A DNA stretch of 64,000 bases from Muricea muricata. Taxonomy: Eukaryota; Cnidaria; Anthozoa; Malacalcyonacea; Plexauridae. Positions 22,001-35,119 of this stretch are shown piece by piece; position 1 is the first letter of the stretch, and each line of letters starts with the position of its first letter. The position numbers and the translations under genes are program-made. The notes below the pieces were generated by a model. The model was not told the DNA's origin and searched no databases. It worked only from the letters and a program-made list of their open reading frames with translations. The stretch spans positions 22,273,321-22,337,320 of the forward strand of contig OY979716.1 of assembly GCA_963855995.1 (NCBI GenBank), read 5' to 3'.

Positions 22001-22422
22001 TCCACACTATGATGCTGTGCTAGAATTTCTTCCCTGGAATTATTTACAATGGGTTTATCAATATCCGTATCACAGAGTTTGATACAACGCTTTTTCTTTA
22101 ACAACTCTTGGCTCTTCCAACCACTTTTACCATGACACTCCTTTTTAGCAAGACAAGCCGCATCCGCGATTCGCTTTTCCAAACGAGGATTATGTGCGAT
22201 TATAAACGGAACTGCAGATGTACTGTTTACAAAATTTGCATATGAAAGGTCGTGACCTTTCCGTTTTAATCCATGCCAGTTTATTAATTGCTCTTGTGGG
22301 ATTTGCAAAACAACTACCGTTTCGTCGTTCAACAATTTTTTCCCGTGATCTGTGTCGCTGTTATTATATGTTATTTTTAAAGCAAATTCATGTACTCTCT
22401 TGGACATTGCTAGCGGCCACAT
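19051..22422 (-). pseudogene. DDE/D transposase-like gene, eight exons, frame-damaged
   Basis: Exons (minus): 22422-21238, 21114-20982, 20812-20647, 20428-20349, 20231-20050, 19901-19603, 19511-19437 and 19336-19051, all at GT-AG sites. Exon 1 (395 codons) has a coiled coil around residues 150-205, a CRNC pair and a basic stretch. Exon 2 has KISGDGAS, exon 3 FFLGGDYK, exon 4 a YACIFC pair, exon 5 RIDELHLLLRI and exon 8 FTGQGIERTND. In order these resemble D, D, Cys pair, D-x2-H and E of cut-and-paste transposases. I recall similar unclassified multi-exon proteins in invertebrate genomes. Exon phases agree everywhere except exon 3, which is out by two bases at a TG run near 20775; exon 8 changes frame near 19245. 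So this copy is probably dead. Catalytic roles are inferred. Confidence 0.7.
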
Positions 22423-23138
22423 AAAGTAAAAGTTATTTTTGATTTTAGCCCGTTTCCTTCATCTTCGCGCCTTCATGGTAATAACCGCTGATATTGACCT
22501 TGATGCAGGCTCAAAATATCACGCAATATTATGAATTGCCGACATTTCAGCGGTATTTACATGCATTGGCCATGCGTGTGACGATTTCGTGTATTGTTAT
22601 TGTTCGAGATCGGCACGAAAGCTTTATTATGATAGTTTCACAGTGGAAATCGGTTAAAAGCTCGCAAAGTTATGGTCATTCTTATACTCAACGAAGTACT
22701 TTTCAACATAATACAGCTATAATTTACCATAAAAGAATATATTGCCGGGACAAACGAAAATAAGGTAGGATGTCGAGTTTTTATGTTAGGCGAAGCCAGT
22801 GGAATCTGAACTTGCCTGAACCACCTTCGTTTGTTCAAATATATGTTCCATGTGCCCACAAAGATAGGTTTTTCTTATGGAAATTGTAGTTTCAGCGTCA
22901 TTTTCTGTTACTAATCTATATTAACCGATCGCGATTTTAAAAAATTCTTAGGGACAAATTTTTTTTAATCCAGTTGTCGAGATTTTTAATCCACGTTATT
23001 CGAAAACATGTCAGTGACTTGACACAACTTTCGTTTGTTTGAATATTAAGCGTTTTCCGTCTAAATTCAAGATAGTTTATCGCGCTCCAATACAAATTAT
23101 ATTAATTTGGCAGATCAACGCGTGGATTGCGCAATCGC

Positions 23139-23160
23139 ATGTCGCATATTTCTGGCCATG
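23139..23160 (-). repeat. Right terminal inverted repeat
   Basis: Reverse complement of 17762-17783 with one mismatch. It lies 0.7 kb upstream of the minus-strand gene start. Confidence 0.8.
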
Positions 23161-26100
23161 TTGTTTTGCCTGCTTGACCGGAATTAACCCTCAAGTATTG
23201 AACACTTGATGTGGTAACGGTCCAACATTCATTTTTTTGTATTAACTATATACTCCAAATAAAATTAATTACAACTGATGACCTTGTTTTCAAGACAAAT
23301 GCTTTACTTTCTTATAAACAAAATCATTACACACGATTTATGTCGATTATCATACATTAAATAGCAAAATATTAAATGTACTGCGACCGACCAATATCAA
23401 AAAAGTTTTTGCAAAGAATTATGCAGCTGATTCAATAAAGGCTGTTTTTGCAAAATCGTTACCTCTTTCTTTGAAACAGAATGCAGGGCACATAGGAAAT
23501 TTGGAAAGCCAAATTTACAAATAAAATTGTCTGTGTATTAAACTGGGTTGGCATAGTATTCTTAATTAATTCAGCAAACATAACTAGCTTCGTCAAGAAA
23601 GTAAAGAATACTTAATGCCGAGACAAAGAAAAACAAAGAACATTGTTAAAAATTCTGCGTAATCAGACCTTGATAAACGATAATCTACCATCCCTTGAGC
23701 GCTTTTTTTTTCACAATTTACGCTTTTGGAAAGACAAGATTAATTAAATTAGCTATATACTGTTAAGGCTTCTTCCGACTGAGCACAATTTAGCGAGCGG
23801 GAGGAATTTTGCAATCGCCATCTTTTGAAATGTGTTCAGTCAGCTATATCAAATGAGATTCGTTCTACTTGGCAATACTCAAAATGGCATTTCCCGCTGT
23901 TTCTTTCTTCTATTAGAGTTAAAAAACAGTTTAATTATTGAGTTGTTGTGCACAAATTTCCTTAACTGAGGTACTTTGTGGTACTTGTCAGTGGGGAACT
24001 ATGCTCTTAAATGATTGGAACTGGGACGACTCTATTGGGAGAAAAATGATTTTTGATAGGATCGGAGGTTTATACACTGCATGTCACTTCGAATGTATAA
24101 AATACTTATATAACGCCTGCCAGGAAAATTAAGTCATTAAAGAACGAATTGGTTGAAGATAAACTGCGCGAAATTTTTGCTTGCAGTTGTCTTTATTTAT
24201 GGTCAAATTGCTGAAGGATATTCTAAAGTACGATACGAAAATGGTTATGTATAAAGAGGAGATTTTTAAAAAAATTGCGTATTTTTTTGCGAAAACTGCT
24301 CAAAACTTGGCGACAAGGCCTTCTCAAAGAATGTTCTGCCACCATCTTTTGTTTTGAAAGTTTTCTAAAAATATTTGCGAAGAAAAACAGAATTTTACCG
24401 GGTTTTGGGTTATGTCATGAGGCAAAACATTGCTAAATATAAAGAAGGATAGCGTGGTAAGTGTAATATCGTATTTAATGGACGTTATTTGAATTACTAT
24501 TATGTTAATATGCACTCGTATCTGACTCTGGAGTGAGCATATTTTAGCTGCAAAATTATCGATCAGCCATTTTAAATTAATAACAAAACTGATTGAAGGC
24601 GACTGCTTTCGTCTTCTGGATGATAACCAGCTTGTTCACACAACTCGTTACTAACATAAGTACATGGAAAACGTTAAAGGATTTTGCATTTTTAAGGAAA
24701 ATTAGAGTATTTGTAAATTTAAATCTCTTTACTTCAATTTACTGATTTTACAGGCATTCTGTTTTTTACTCATTTACAGGCATTCAGTATGCAACTTCAT
24801 GCCATACACTATACAATAGACAAAATAAAATTTTCAATCATACAGTATGTTTACTTTTAAAAATATCCTATAGCTGTAAAGTTTTCAATTACACCAGCAT
24901 CGTTGATTCAACAATCTGATAAGAATTAGGTTGCTGAACCCCCCCCCCCCCCCAATAAGATGAAGTAAATCAATTCCTCTACAAGTTAACTATGCAAATA
25001 TTTTTTTATAGATATCTACGATATTACTATTACAATCTTGAAGATATGATTACAGTATCTGAAAACATCAAAAACATTCTATCAGTCCTGGGTGAAAAAA
25101 ACCTGCACATTGTGGAGTATTTTGTCTACTGTATAAAGTAATAAACATTTTCATTATATTCACACAAGAATAGATTGTATCATAAATAATAATCTTATAT
25201 TAATTCATTTTCATCTTTCAGTTTTTGCTTTCTTTACTAGCCTACAAGAAAAGATCTTCTTAGAAATTCTGATATTTTTGTACATTTATGATGATACACT
25301 GTATATGCATGATTTAAATGATGCATGGCCTGGCAGAATTGCAAGAATTAGGCCCCACCCACTCATGTGTTTATTTTCAAGGAAATTAATAAGAAAAGTA
25401 TGCTGAATGACTTTAATAAAGGATTGGACATAGGGAATTTTTAAATAAAAGCTGGGTTTGACTGGTTAGCATGACAACTAGCCTACTAAATGACATCTAC
25501 CTCTATCACTGTGTAGCTAGCTTAGCACAAGACTCACTTGAAAAAGATTAAACCTTGGTTGCCAGAAAAAGCATTTTCCCACTAACCAGGAACGGTTAGG
25601 AATCTCCTTGGGTAGGAATTGAACTTTTACCACAACTGAGCTACAGAGGCCAGTTGGGTTGAAACCATAAGTTCATGTATAATAATAGGTGTGCAGGTTG
25701 TGATAAGGTAGATTACTGCAATTATCATAGTCATCATATTGCAATCAATAAATCATATTTGAGAGAAATTTAAATTATGAAACAAAGTTAACTTAATTTG
25801 TAAAACAAATTTGGACAAAAAAATTGTATAAATTGTTCATAGCATAATCAATTATATCAGCTTTGGATATGATGGTTAACAGTAAATACTTATAAATGTT
25901 TGAAATATTGTAATTTTGGTTGCAGATTTAAAATTTAAATATCTTTTTCGGGTACCACTCAAATTTTAAAAATTTGTGCTTTTTGTTAACTACAATGACA
26001 GAAGCATCTGACAAAATGCATTTTACTTTGTTCTGAAGATTATCAAGGGCAGGTTCTAAGATTTAAATTGATTTAAAGCAGATAACCATTGTAACGTTCA

Positions 26101-26216
26101 AATAATCTAATAAAAATCTTGCTAGGAACAAAGATTACATACCGCCACAAGTACATTCTGTGAATCAATTTTAAAAGATACGTTTAGTGACCATATATTC
26201 GCAACACTTAGTTTAA
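23161..26216. other. No gene recognised
   Basis: AT-rich non-coding sequence with short chance ORFs. A C-homopolymer of about 17 bases lies near 24941. Confidence 0.5.
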
Positions 26217-26988
26217 GGGGGTCCAACAGTAAATAATTTTAAAATTCCTCGGTTTTCAAAAATTTTACAAAATATTGTTAACGGCGTTCTCTAAACATAT
26301 CCAAAATTTCAAACAGCAAAATGAATTATATATAAACGGAGAAATTCAGCAAATTGTACACCGTGTTAGGGTAAAACCATGATTTTACCCAGAGCAAATA
26401 ATGGTATGCAATTGGTTTACTCTATTGTGGGCTTTTCCATAGCATTGTTCGATTAATGTTATTCTAATGCATGCAAAAACTTTAAAGCAGCTTTTCTCAA
26501 ATTGCCGAAAACCAATCGCCATTATTGCATGTGCAATATCTCAAGAAGTATGTAAGCTATTGACTTCAAACTTTCAGTGCGTGTTCTGTGTTAAATTCTC
26601 TTGGAGATGAACCAGAATCATAAAAATATTTGCAATAGCATGCAAGTTATGATAGTCAGTATCATCTCGATAATATCTAGTCTCAATATTTTGTCCGCAA
26701 AAAATTTATTTTTGCCTCAATCACCATAGTTCTGGTTCATCTCCAAGAGCGTTTGATATACTATTAAAATAAAGTTATTTAGATTTTTATCATTCATAGT
26801 TGTTGAGATATCATGTTTACAAATATATGAATTTTTCTCCATCAGGGAGTAATTAACATGGTAACCATGGCAATGGTAACTTTGAAAAACTTATTTTTAT
26901 GTTTGTGGTACCATGTCCTAACACCTGACCAAAGATGAACTGCATAGCATTAAAACACACAAAATTTTTTTTTTACTATTGGACCCCC
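26217..26988. mobile_element. TTAA-flanked MITE, 772 bp
   Basis: The ends are GGGGGTCCAACAGTAAA and its near reverse complement TTTACTATTGGACCCCC, flanked by TTAA on both sides (26213-26216, 26989-26992). TTAA duplication is the mark of piggyBac and Kolobok elements. The interior has no transposase, and contains a repeated TCTGGTTCATCTCCAAGAG word in inverted orientation (about 26600 and 26735). Confidence 0.75.
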
Positions 26989-26992
26989 TTAA

Positions 26993-29241
26993 CTAGCTCT
27001 TTATAAAACACGAAAATATAATTTTTGCCGCCTACAATTACATAGATTTGTTGCAGTATGTGATTTAGTTTGTTCGAAAGACATTAACCCGGCCAAAATC
27101 ACAAAAAATTCAATCATACCTCATACATTTTGATATCTGTCCACTCAAGACCAACACACCTATCACAATTACATCGCTTTGAAAACAACGACAAACAGGA
27201 GAAATTATCCTCTTCAAAATCCCTTTACTTTCATTGATAATACAATATTATTTTTTCTTATAAACTGTAGCAATCCACTGCAGTTAACTTTGCACAAACG
27301 GCATTGGAAACACTCGTACGAAGGCAAATTAGTGGCCGCCATATTGTCTTTTCAAGTGACGTAATCCACAATCTATTCGTTCGACTTTTGAGCGCCAGAT
27401 ACGCGAGTCTGTAAAAAATCCCCTCTTAATCATTTTCTAATCGTTAAAGGTGCAAAAAATGTTTTCAATTGTTACTGCATGGAATTCTTTAAGAACATAT
27501 ATGCATTAACTGCATCCAAAAAGGTGGTTTTAAAACAGGAATGTGTTAATGTAATTGAGATATCTAAACTGATCGGTCAAAAACGAAAAAGCTCTGGTGT
27601 TTCGAAAAATATATGCAAATTATTACATTCAAATGCCAAGTTTTGTAACTTTTCCTCGACAATGAGGTTGAACATCATTTTAAAATCCCTAATCCAGATC
27701 AGAACCCAATTTTCATGTTTTTTTCTTGGCGCAGATTGCTTGAGGATAATAGGCATTTGAGTTAAACCGTGTCTTGCATGAAATTCGAATTACTGATACA
27801 TCACACGATACGTCAGCCGATACAAGTTGTCCCCAAGAAACCGCAACAATTGAGAAATTAACTATGCATTCTTTACATACTATTTATTATTTTAAATGGA
27901 ACACAATTTATATTTACTTATAAATGGTCCACCTGTAGCACTGTAGCCTGAAACGTAGTCTTGAAATTGTCTTTGCCAGTAAGGGAAGCAGATACGTAAA
28001 AAGATAGATAAAAGTTTTATCAATAAACGTTAATTCCCTTTATAATATAAGTGTTATATAACGAGCAATTTGATTGGCTAACGCGCGTGCATTGTGAGGC
28101 CATAATGCACGCTTGTAACTTTTGAAATTTCCCGCCTCTTGTTTAAAAGTAAACAAATTATAAATTCAATAATTAAAGTCCAAAACTTCTCAAAACGAGT
28201 TAAAAATTTGAACATAAAACGTTAAAATGTAAGAGTCTAGTTCTGAAAACCAAAGCGCTGATGGTAGCGAAGAAACGTTTACAAAAATTTCAGAAAGGGA
28301 GCCGATTACTTGCTGCAAAGTCGCCAGTGAAAGACAAAAATTAAACATTTATGGTTACGAGACCCACCCAGTATTTTAATAAAATACGAAAGAATAGTAA
28401 CTCCGAACAACATTTTTATTGTTTTAATGTCTCTACTTTTAAAGTTAGGTACCAAAACAAACTCGGCTTTTAAATACACACTTTACAAAAGACTACAGAC
28501 TATAGTAAGAACAGAAATTGTTTTGCAAACGGTAAATTTTATCAATTTCTCATTGTCATTGCCTTTACTTTCATGCAATGACTTTACAGGAGACTTGAAA
28601 TTCAAGCAAAACCGCACAATATTTTACGACACTTTTATATTACACCCATATCTTCGAAAATCTTAACTACTAAATAATATTATCTACTCCGCAGTACTTT
28701 CAATAGAAAACTTTGACGTTATCCTCTGCAAGTTCGACGACAAAACAGAGCTGCACAATTACTCCACGGCCTTGACCGGCGGCATGTTTACCTCTTGCTC
28801 CATCGGCACCGTCCAGATCGTATTTAAATGGAACAGTGATTAGTTCTTTGACAACTTTATGTTATATTTTTAAGCTCCTTTGTAACTGTTGGCAAATTTT
28901 AGATGTTTTTGAAAGTTTTTGTTGCTAAGCAACATCTTAAATGACATGTAAAGAGAATTTCATTATTGATCTAATAAATAAATTTTGTTATTATATACTG
29001 AGTGTCAAAGTTCATTTATTCCTGTTTCTTATTGGTTAAGAACGTATCAAGTGATAGTGGAGAAATTCTACTGTCTCCCTGGCAACGTAGCTAAGCGGTG
29101 GACATTACTTTTATTCACCGGTAAATAACAAATCTACAGAGCCTCACGGAGCCATGTCAGGTAAAAGGTAATCCTTTTTATACATGTTTGATTTATTTGT
29201 GGTACTTTTCTTCTCTTTTGACACTCAGTATATAATAAAAT
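26993..29241. other. No gene recognised
   Basis: Non-coding by eye. A GCGTGCATTGTGAGGCC-type hairpin lies near 28085. A GC-richer stretch at 28690-28860 has open frames on both strands without recognisable domains. Confidence 0.45.
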
Positions 29242-29382
29242 ACTTATTGACTGAGACCTCGGGAAAGCAGTATGTTTTGTGGACCCTCGGCTGTCGATGT
29301 TTCCCTCGGCTTCGCCTCGGGAAACATCGACAGTCTCTGGTCCACAAAACATACTGTTTCCCTCGGTCTCAGTCAATAAGTG
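29242..29382. repeat. Long perfect-type palindrome
   Basis: TTATTGACTGAGACC on the left returns inverted on the right, with GTATGTTTTGTGGACC and GATGTTTCCCTCGG inside. The arms are about 65 bp with a short loop at CTTCGCCT. A fold-back element; a smaller CTACTAGTAGGATAT palindrome lies at 29525-29562. Confidence 0.8.
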
Positions 29383-29562
29383 TTAATTTTTGCCCTGTAA
29401 TTTCTTCTTACATTATAAAAGAATTAAAAAAGCTTGTCTCATGCGGAGTGAACGCCTTAGCAGGCATCTTGTTATTAAATAGACTGCCATTGGATATTAA
29501 GTATTCTGTAATCTGATTGGCTCGCTACTAGTAGGATATTAGCTCATATCCTACTAGTAGAG

Positions 29563-30231
29563 AAAACAAGATGGGGGCCGAAAGTTTTTCGATCGCAAAA
29601 AATCTTGTGTTGAGCATTTTGGCAGCCTTTCGTGGCCATATGTACAACACATAAACTTAGATAAAGTTTTTGAAGGTTAGTACTTGATTTAAATGTCACC
29701 TAAACAAGCAAAAAATCTGTCCGAAATAGTTAGGGCACCTGTGTGGCAGGAAGTTTGGGAAATTTAGGTGGAAGGATGTTGTTGTGTTTGCGCGTGAGTG
29801 TTGAGATACGGAGAGAGAGTTTCTTGTAAATAAAACCTTTTTAAAACTAGTATATCGTTGTGATTGTGAACTCTGAGGTCTTGGGGGGATACCAACCGAT
29901 TCCCCATAATACAGTTTTTTACGAATTAATACTGAATAAGTCTCCCGAAAGCTGGAAAAGATTATAATTGTTTTGAATTTCTATGATAACAAAAACTGTG
30001 CTTAATTTTGAGGTCAACAAGGGTTTGTTTTGCCCAAAACATTTGTATTTTTAGGAATTTGAAACTTTTGGCAAAATTTTGTTTGAAACATAATTTTTAA
30101 TAACGACCAGTAGTGTTTTATGCGGCATTAGCTGAAGTTGTTTACATTGCTAAACTGACTAATAGGTATATTTTATTAAAATATAACTGCACTGCGAAGT
30201 TTTTTGGTAGCAGTTGTTGTCTATATAATAA
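29563..30231. other. No gene recognised
   Basis: Non-coding. ATG/CCAT-rich words of the AAGATGG type near 29570 suggest nothing definite. Confidence 0.4.
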
Positions 30232-30339
30232 AACAGTTATTCTACTCACGCTCGTCGTATATGAGGGATAGCCGACCTGGTGCCACGCACCTCGTCGGCT
30301 ATCAGCTCATATACGACTCGAGTTCGTAGAATAACTGTT
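30232..30339. repeat. Palindromic element
   Basis: AACAGTTATTCTAC and CGTATATGAG on the left pair with their complements on the right around a CACCTCGTCGGCTAT centre. Arms are about 45 bp with mismatches. Confidence 0.75.
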
Positions 30340-30570
30340 AAATATTCGAAAACGCAAAATTGTATACAATGCTCATGATCATTGATGAATGTTAGCGTCG
30401 GTTGCGTAAACAAGATTTGAAAATTTCATGAAAGTGCCGTTGACTATCCTAGTTTTCCTGGGTTGTATGAAAACAAAGAGGAGATCCTTTGGGCTATCCG
30501 GTATGGTCTCAAATATTTATCTTAATTACATAAAATGATTATACTAAAAATTAAAAAAAAATAATATTTT

Positions 30571-30831
30571 TTAAACGTTGAATAGTATGGTTGCATCTTT
30601 GTAGGACTCTATTGAATTTTTTAAAGCTGCATCATTTGTAATGTCTACAGGCCTTCCGGACTTGTCGAGGAGATGGTTTAATTGGTGGTGAATGTTCTGA
30701 AGTGATGCCAGTGAGAGGTGTTCTCCTTTACTTGTACCTGTACTGAACCAAAACTTAATCAACAAGCTAGTCGTCCAGCATCTCGTAGCTGAAAGTGAAC
30801 CATTCTTCATAGTTTTCAATGCTACAGGCAT
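30571..30831 (-). pseudogene. Fragment resembling Crypton/KIAA1958-type recombinase (tentative)
   Basis: An 86-codon ORF contains HLSLASLQNIHHQLNHLL followed by GRPVDITND, which resembles the N-terminal core-binding segment (SL-x2-I-x3-L then I-x-DxxF) of tyrosine-recombinase-derived proteins common in cnidarian genomes. The catalytic domain is absent. The match is by pattern only and could be chance. Confidence 0.35.
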
Positions 30832-32776
30832 TCAGATACACCTTATTAAACTTTCTTTTTGCATTATTCTTACTTCTTATAGTGTTTTGTTAAGCAAATC
30901 TTGTCTTTTCTGGGCTAATTCTTCGTCAGAAATTAAATTTTACGCTGCAATTGTTTGACGCCATTTTGAATAAATGACTGCGAAACAAAGTCGTATCCTT
31001 TTAGAGCTATACAAGCAAATCAGAGCTAGACCTATTTCAGCTCCTTTAAAACGACCCTGATGGTGTACGTATCAGCCCTATATAATTGTCATTTTGGCCC
31101 ATTCGAGTGATTCGATGTGCCACTTGCCATAATGACGCTGTCGTTTTCCAATATAGCCCATCGCATTTTAAATCGGCCCTATAGAGCAAAGTAGCCCTCA
31201 GATTAAAGCGAGTATAAGCGACCCTCAGCGTATCTTGTAAGTGTATTAGCCCCATAAATTGTCATTCTAGCATTCGTTTGCAAATTGATCGACTCGATCT
31301 CCGTGTTAAATCGAGTGTAAACTTAGTGACCTAATACTTTATATAATAAATCGACTTAAACATGTTTATTAATTTACAGATATTTTGACGCAAACCGGGA
31401 TACTGACATCGCGTGATACAGCATTGACATGTAATGCGCATTCATAGAAGGTCCGATACGTTCTAGGAGATTTAAACAAACACAACATTCAAAATATAGG
31501 CTGAAATTTGTAATAATTATATTTTCACATTGCGAGACGCCTGTGCTGATCGACTGGCCGGTGTCCAATTACTGTATTGCAACGCGCAAAGCTTCTCGGG
31601 ATAGTGTCACCACACCTCGCCATTCCTCGCGGCCATATTTTTCAAATTCATATTTTGAATCGTTTACGCAAACAAAATGCTTTTTAACCAAGCTAAAGAG
31701 TAATTTTCAAGAGGATCCCATCGGAGATGGATGCGTAACACTAAGGTGAGAATATAGTTATGTTTTATGTATAGATAAGGCCAATTTAAAATGAAATAAT
31801 TCTCATCCTACGTTCATGAATATTTTGAGCATGTGCGCCAGGATAAAATTTGAATTTGGCGCGACAATATTTGAAGTAAACGATGATGTTATTACATTAT
31901 TTGTATACAAGGTCTTACATAGTGACTCGGACTTGAAATTAGATTTTAATATTGAGATTAAGCCAACAGTGCGCCGATTTAAAATTTGCATTTGGCGCGA
32001 CAAGCCAACTGTATTAGATTCCCAGATGCTTATTTATTAAACATATATTAATAATACAAAGCACGCTCTGTGGCATAGCTTCAAATCACTCGCTTCAATG
32101 ACCTTCATTTAGTTTGCTTATTTTTATACTTCATATATTGTTATGGCAGTGTTCCACATTTCAGAATGCTGTATTTGTACTGTATTTTTAAGACATGTAA
32201 ATCAGTAAAATCACATAATAGTTTGTATTTTAAAACTACACTACATGTATTATAATCTTAAAATATTACAATTGCTTGAACGTGTATATTTGTTATGGAA
32301 ATATATTTTGAATTTGTATTTCTATGGTCTGTACTATGATATACATGGGCTACACAAGTCTTTGGGAACTTGTAGGGCTGTTGGGCAGAACAATTTCATG
32401 TTTTGGAACACAGTGCTAAACACGATGTGCAGGTGCGAAGATTTTGTGTAGGAACAGAACTGTACAGATTAGAAATCTGATTCTTGATATTCTTCCATAC
32501 ATGGAGCACAACAGAACATGCATGATGCTTTCTATACATGCAGCACACAATATGCATGATTGAAAAAAAAGTACTAACTTAAATAACACGAGAGAAATTC
32601 GTGAACAACCACCCTATCCTCCATCTTCTGCTACAGATCTATACCTAGCTTTACATATTTCTTTGCCAGATTTCCAAATTTGCAGCTAGAGCTGAGATCG
32701 TTAAGAAATTGTCTATTTTATACATGACTTGATTTATCCTGACCACTTATTTAAGAAGCATTTATACAAATAATAT
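30832..32776. other. No gene recognised
   Basis: Non-coding. A word TTTGGCGCGACAA is repeated at 31856 and 31993 with similar flanks, and CCCTATATAATTGTCATT-type words recur at about 31077 and 31250, pointing to old local duplications. Confidence 0.4.
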
Positions 32777-32943
32777 AGAACAGAGAAATATTCATATAGC
32801 ATGTGATCGAGTTATCTGCCTAGCTTCGCCACTGATCGATATTTTACTAGCAACAAAAAACTTCTTGTTTATAATTGTCAGTATGATCTATGACCATGAA
32901 AATAATGCAGTTTCGTGATTAACAGTTTTTCTTCAAAACATCG
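32777..32943 (+). repeat. Dispersed repeat, copy 2
   Basis: Same orientation and order of words as 7838-8003, including AATAATGCAGTTTCGTGATTA. Confidence 0.7.
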
Positions 32944-34369
32944 AATTTGATCGTCTGTCATTTTAGACCCCGTTTAGACGGTACCGGATCCGCATGGTCA
33001 CGATGTAAAATTGAATAGTTCCACGACAAGTGTGGCTCTTACACTTACGATAGCATTGCAGGATTTAAACCGAAACAGTGTTGACATAGTTCTAACTTCA
33101 GACCAATACAAGCAACAGCCTTGCTCAAGTGTCTATAGTGTCAGAATCGTTGCTTATAGAGGTGATTGTTAGAAGCAAGGCATTGCCTAACTCTAATATT
33201 TTGCAAGAAAATCAGTCCTCAACATTCCAGGTCAGTAGCTAATTATACATAAAATCACTAAAATCGCTGGCAGATATTAAGCTTTCATATTTGCAAAAAA
33301 ATTATTATAACATGAAACATCATGTTCAACTTAATCCAATTATTGCAGACTTCAAAAGGATTGACATTATTTTTTTGATATACATATAAGGCATTGTATT
33401 TCACTCCGGCCCCCCTTCCGCAAAAACACAATTTCAGCCATATTTTCTGCCTTGTTTGCTTTTTTACAGCCGAGTGGTTGGAGTATCATATATTTCTTGT
33501 ACTTTTCCATAATCACAGATGACCAGAGAACAATTCAGCCCATTTTCAACATGTTCTAAGACGGTGCCATCTACTTTATCTCCGATTTTCTATCCTCGAC
33601 AATTAGCCAAAATTGCCGCCATTACGAAGTCTTCCCGCCTTTATGTCCGATAAATGCGATATTTTCGTCTTCATGTGTATTTATATTATGTAATCCAACA
33701 GTACTTTACACTACTGAATTTCTGAAGGTGATTCTGTAAACTTCGATTGAATTTCAATGTTAAAATCCACCCACACAAAATCAAGTGTCAGAGGAGTAGG
33801 TTCAATAGGATAATTTGTAAGTCACGCGCAATCGTCACAAAAATTAATGGTGGGTGACCATGTCGGAGAGAGTGAATATTCTCAGGAATGCGTTTGCTTG
33901 TTTCCAGAGTAACCCAAGTAAATATGTGTAATTCTATTTTCATGTATATTTGCGCGTATTGTTTTGTTTTTAAGCTTTGACTACAAGAAAATCTGACAGT
34001 CTCTGAAGGGCTCAGTTTTTTTTATACTTTAGCAAAATAACAACGGAATCGAAAGTTAAAATATACTTTTGAAAGATGTAAAAATATTTTTTCTTCTATT
34101 TGAAGTTCGATGGTCGAAGTAACTTGGCTATTTGGAAAAGATAAGTGTAAGAAAATGTACGTGCTGGTTTTGTTTTTGGGAAGATTTTTCTTTGGGAACA
34201 TTTTCAAGACAGTGTGAACTTTTGCCATGATTTTGGGAAGAAGCTACTAAACAGTAAGGTCCTAGAATACTTATACAACAAATAGAAGGCCATAAAAGAT
34301 ATGCAAATACATTTTTCACACAAAATGTGTTCAATCTCCATAATTATTAATCGTAAAATGTTTGTTTAC
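32944..34369. other. No gene recognised
   Basis: Non-coding. AGACCCCGTTTAGACGGTACC near 32967 looks like one end of a GGCCCCGTC-type element related to 34373-35116. Confidence 0.4.
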
Positions 34370-34372
34370 TTA

Positions 34373-35116
34373 GGCCCCGTCTACACGTACCCGTGTAAAT
34401 ATTTTCAGGGGTAAATATTTTCACGGTTACAAAAACTACCACGTCCACACGTTACCGTTTTCATATCGTTTTCGCCTGTCCACACTTACCCGTGTAAATT
34501 TGAGAACGATGATAAAATGCATTAAGCGCATGCGTCGTGCCTTAGTAGGGCCTTAGTTCCTCGGCTAGCCTCGTCGTTGAGACACGGCTCATCCTGAAAT
34601 ATCTCCACTCTTCTGGAAGAACAATTTCACTAACAAAACCATCCCAGCAAGCACTAGTGCGTCCAGTTCGAATCCAAAGTCGTCGCTTCTTCTCTCACGC
34701 TTCTTCCCGAGTCGTTTTACGATGGCCCTTTGTGCTGTTAGCAAAGAAAGCAGACGAACGATGAACATCCTTTTTCTTTTTCTTTTTCAGCATTGCAATG
34801 TTTAACTGAATGCATGAAATGAATGCTTGAAATAGGCGTAATTAAACGGGCCAACGCGTGCTTGTTTGACGCACGTGACACGTTGCTTATGGTAGCCTGG
34901 TTCAGAGTTTTTACGTCATCGTTTTTATATTTACGCAGTTTCGTTGTCCACACGAAAACGATATTTAGCCGTGTAAAATATTTTCACACTCTGGCCGTTG
35001 TTTTCAAATTTACGCGGTTTGTGTGGGCGTTTTACTCGGTCACGTGAGGACGGAAGCCGTAACCGTGAAAATATTTACGCGTTTCCAAATTTACACGAGT
35101 ACGTGTGGACGGGGCC
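34373..35116. mobile_element. 744-bp element with TTA target duplication
   Basis: The ends are GGCCCCGTCTACACGTACC and its near reverse complement, flanked by TTA on both sides (34370-34372, 35117-35119). A 3-bp TTA duplication fits PIF/Harbinger. Subterminal GTGTAAATATTTTCA words occur in both arms. Only short ORFs occur inside, so it is non-autonomous. Confidence 0.78.
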
Positions 35117-35119
35117 TTA

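Larger units (their letters stand above)
17762..23160. mobile_element. Candidate DNA transposon, 5.4 kb, two convergent genes
   Basis: CATGGCCAGAAATACGCG at 17762 and its near-exact reverse complement ending at 23160 form 22-bp terminal inverted repeats with one mismatch. Between them are only two genes, converging: a three-exon chromodomain gene (+) and an eight-exon gene (-) with a DDE/D-like motif series. The first bases CATGG fit the CANRG rule known for P-type ends. No convincing target duplication is visible: the flanks are TAGTACGCCG and TTGTTTTGCC. The superfamily is not recognised. The inverted repeats are seen directly; mobility is inferred. Confidence 0.65.

Noticed and set aside
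21283..22424. Plus-strand ORFs opposite the large minus exon
   Set aside because: Antisense shadows of the 395-codon exon.
17762..23160. Assigning the 5.4-kb element to the P superfamily because its ends start CATGG
   Set aside because: Five bases fit CANRG, but no 7-8-bp target duplication and no THAP domain were seen; superfamily left open.
23938..24132. 64-codon plus-strand ORF
   Set aside because: Cys/Trp-containing but no family pattern, no neighbours and no splice signals of note.
28690..28860. GC-richer stretch open on both strands
   Set aside because: No domain recognised and no splice context; too little to call a gene.
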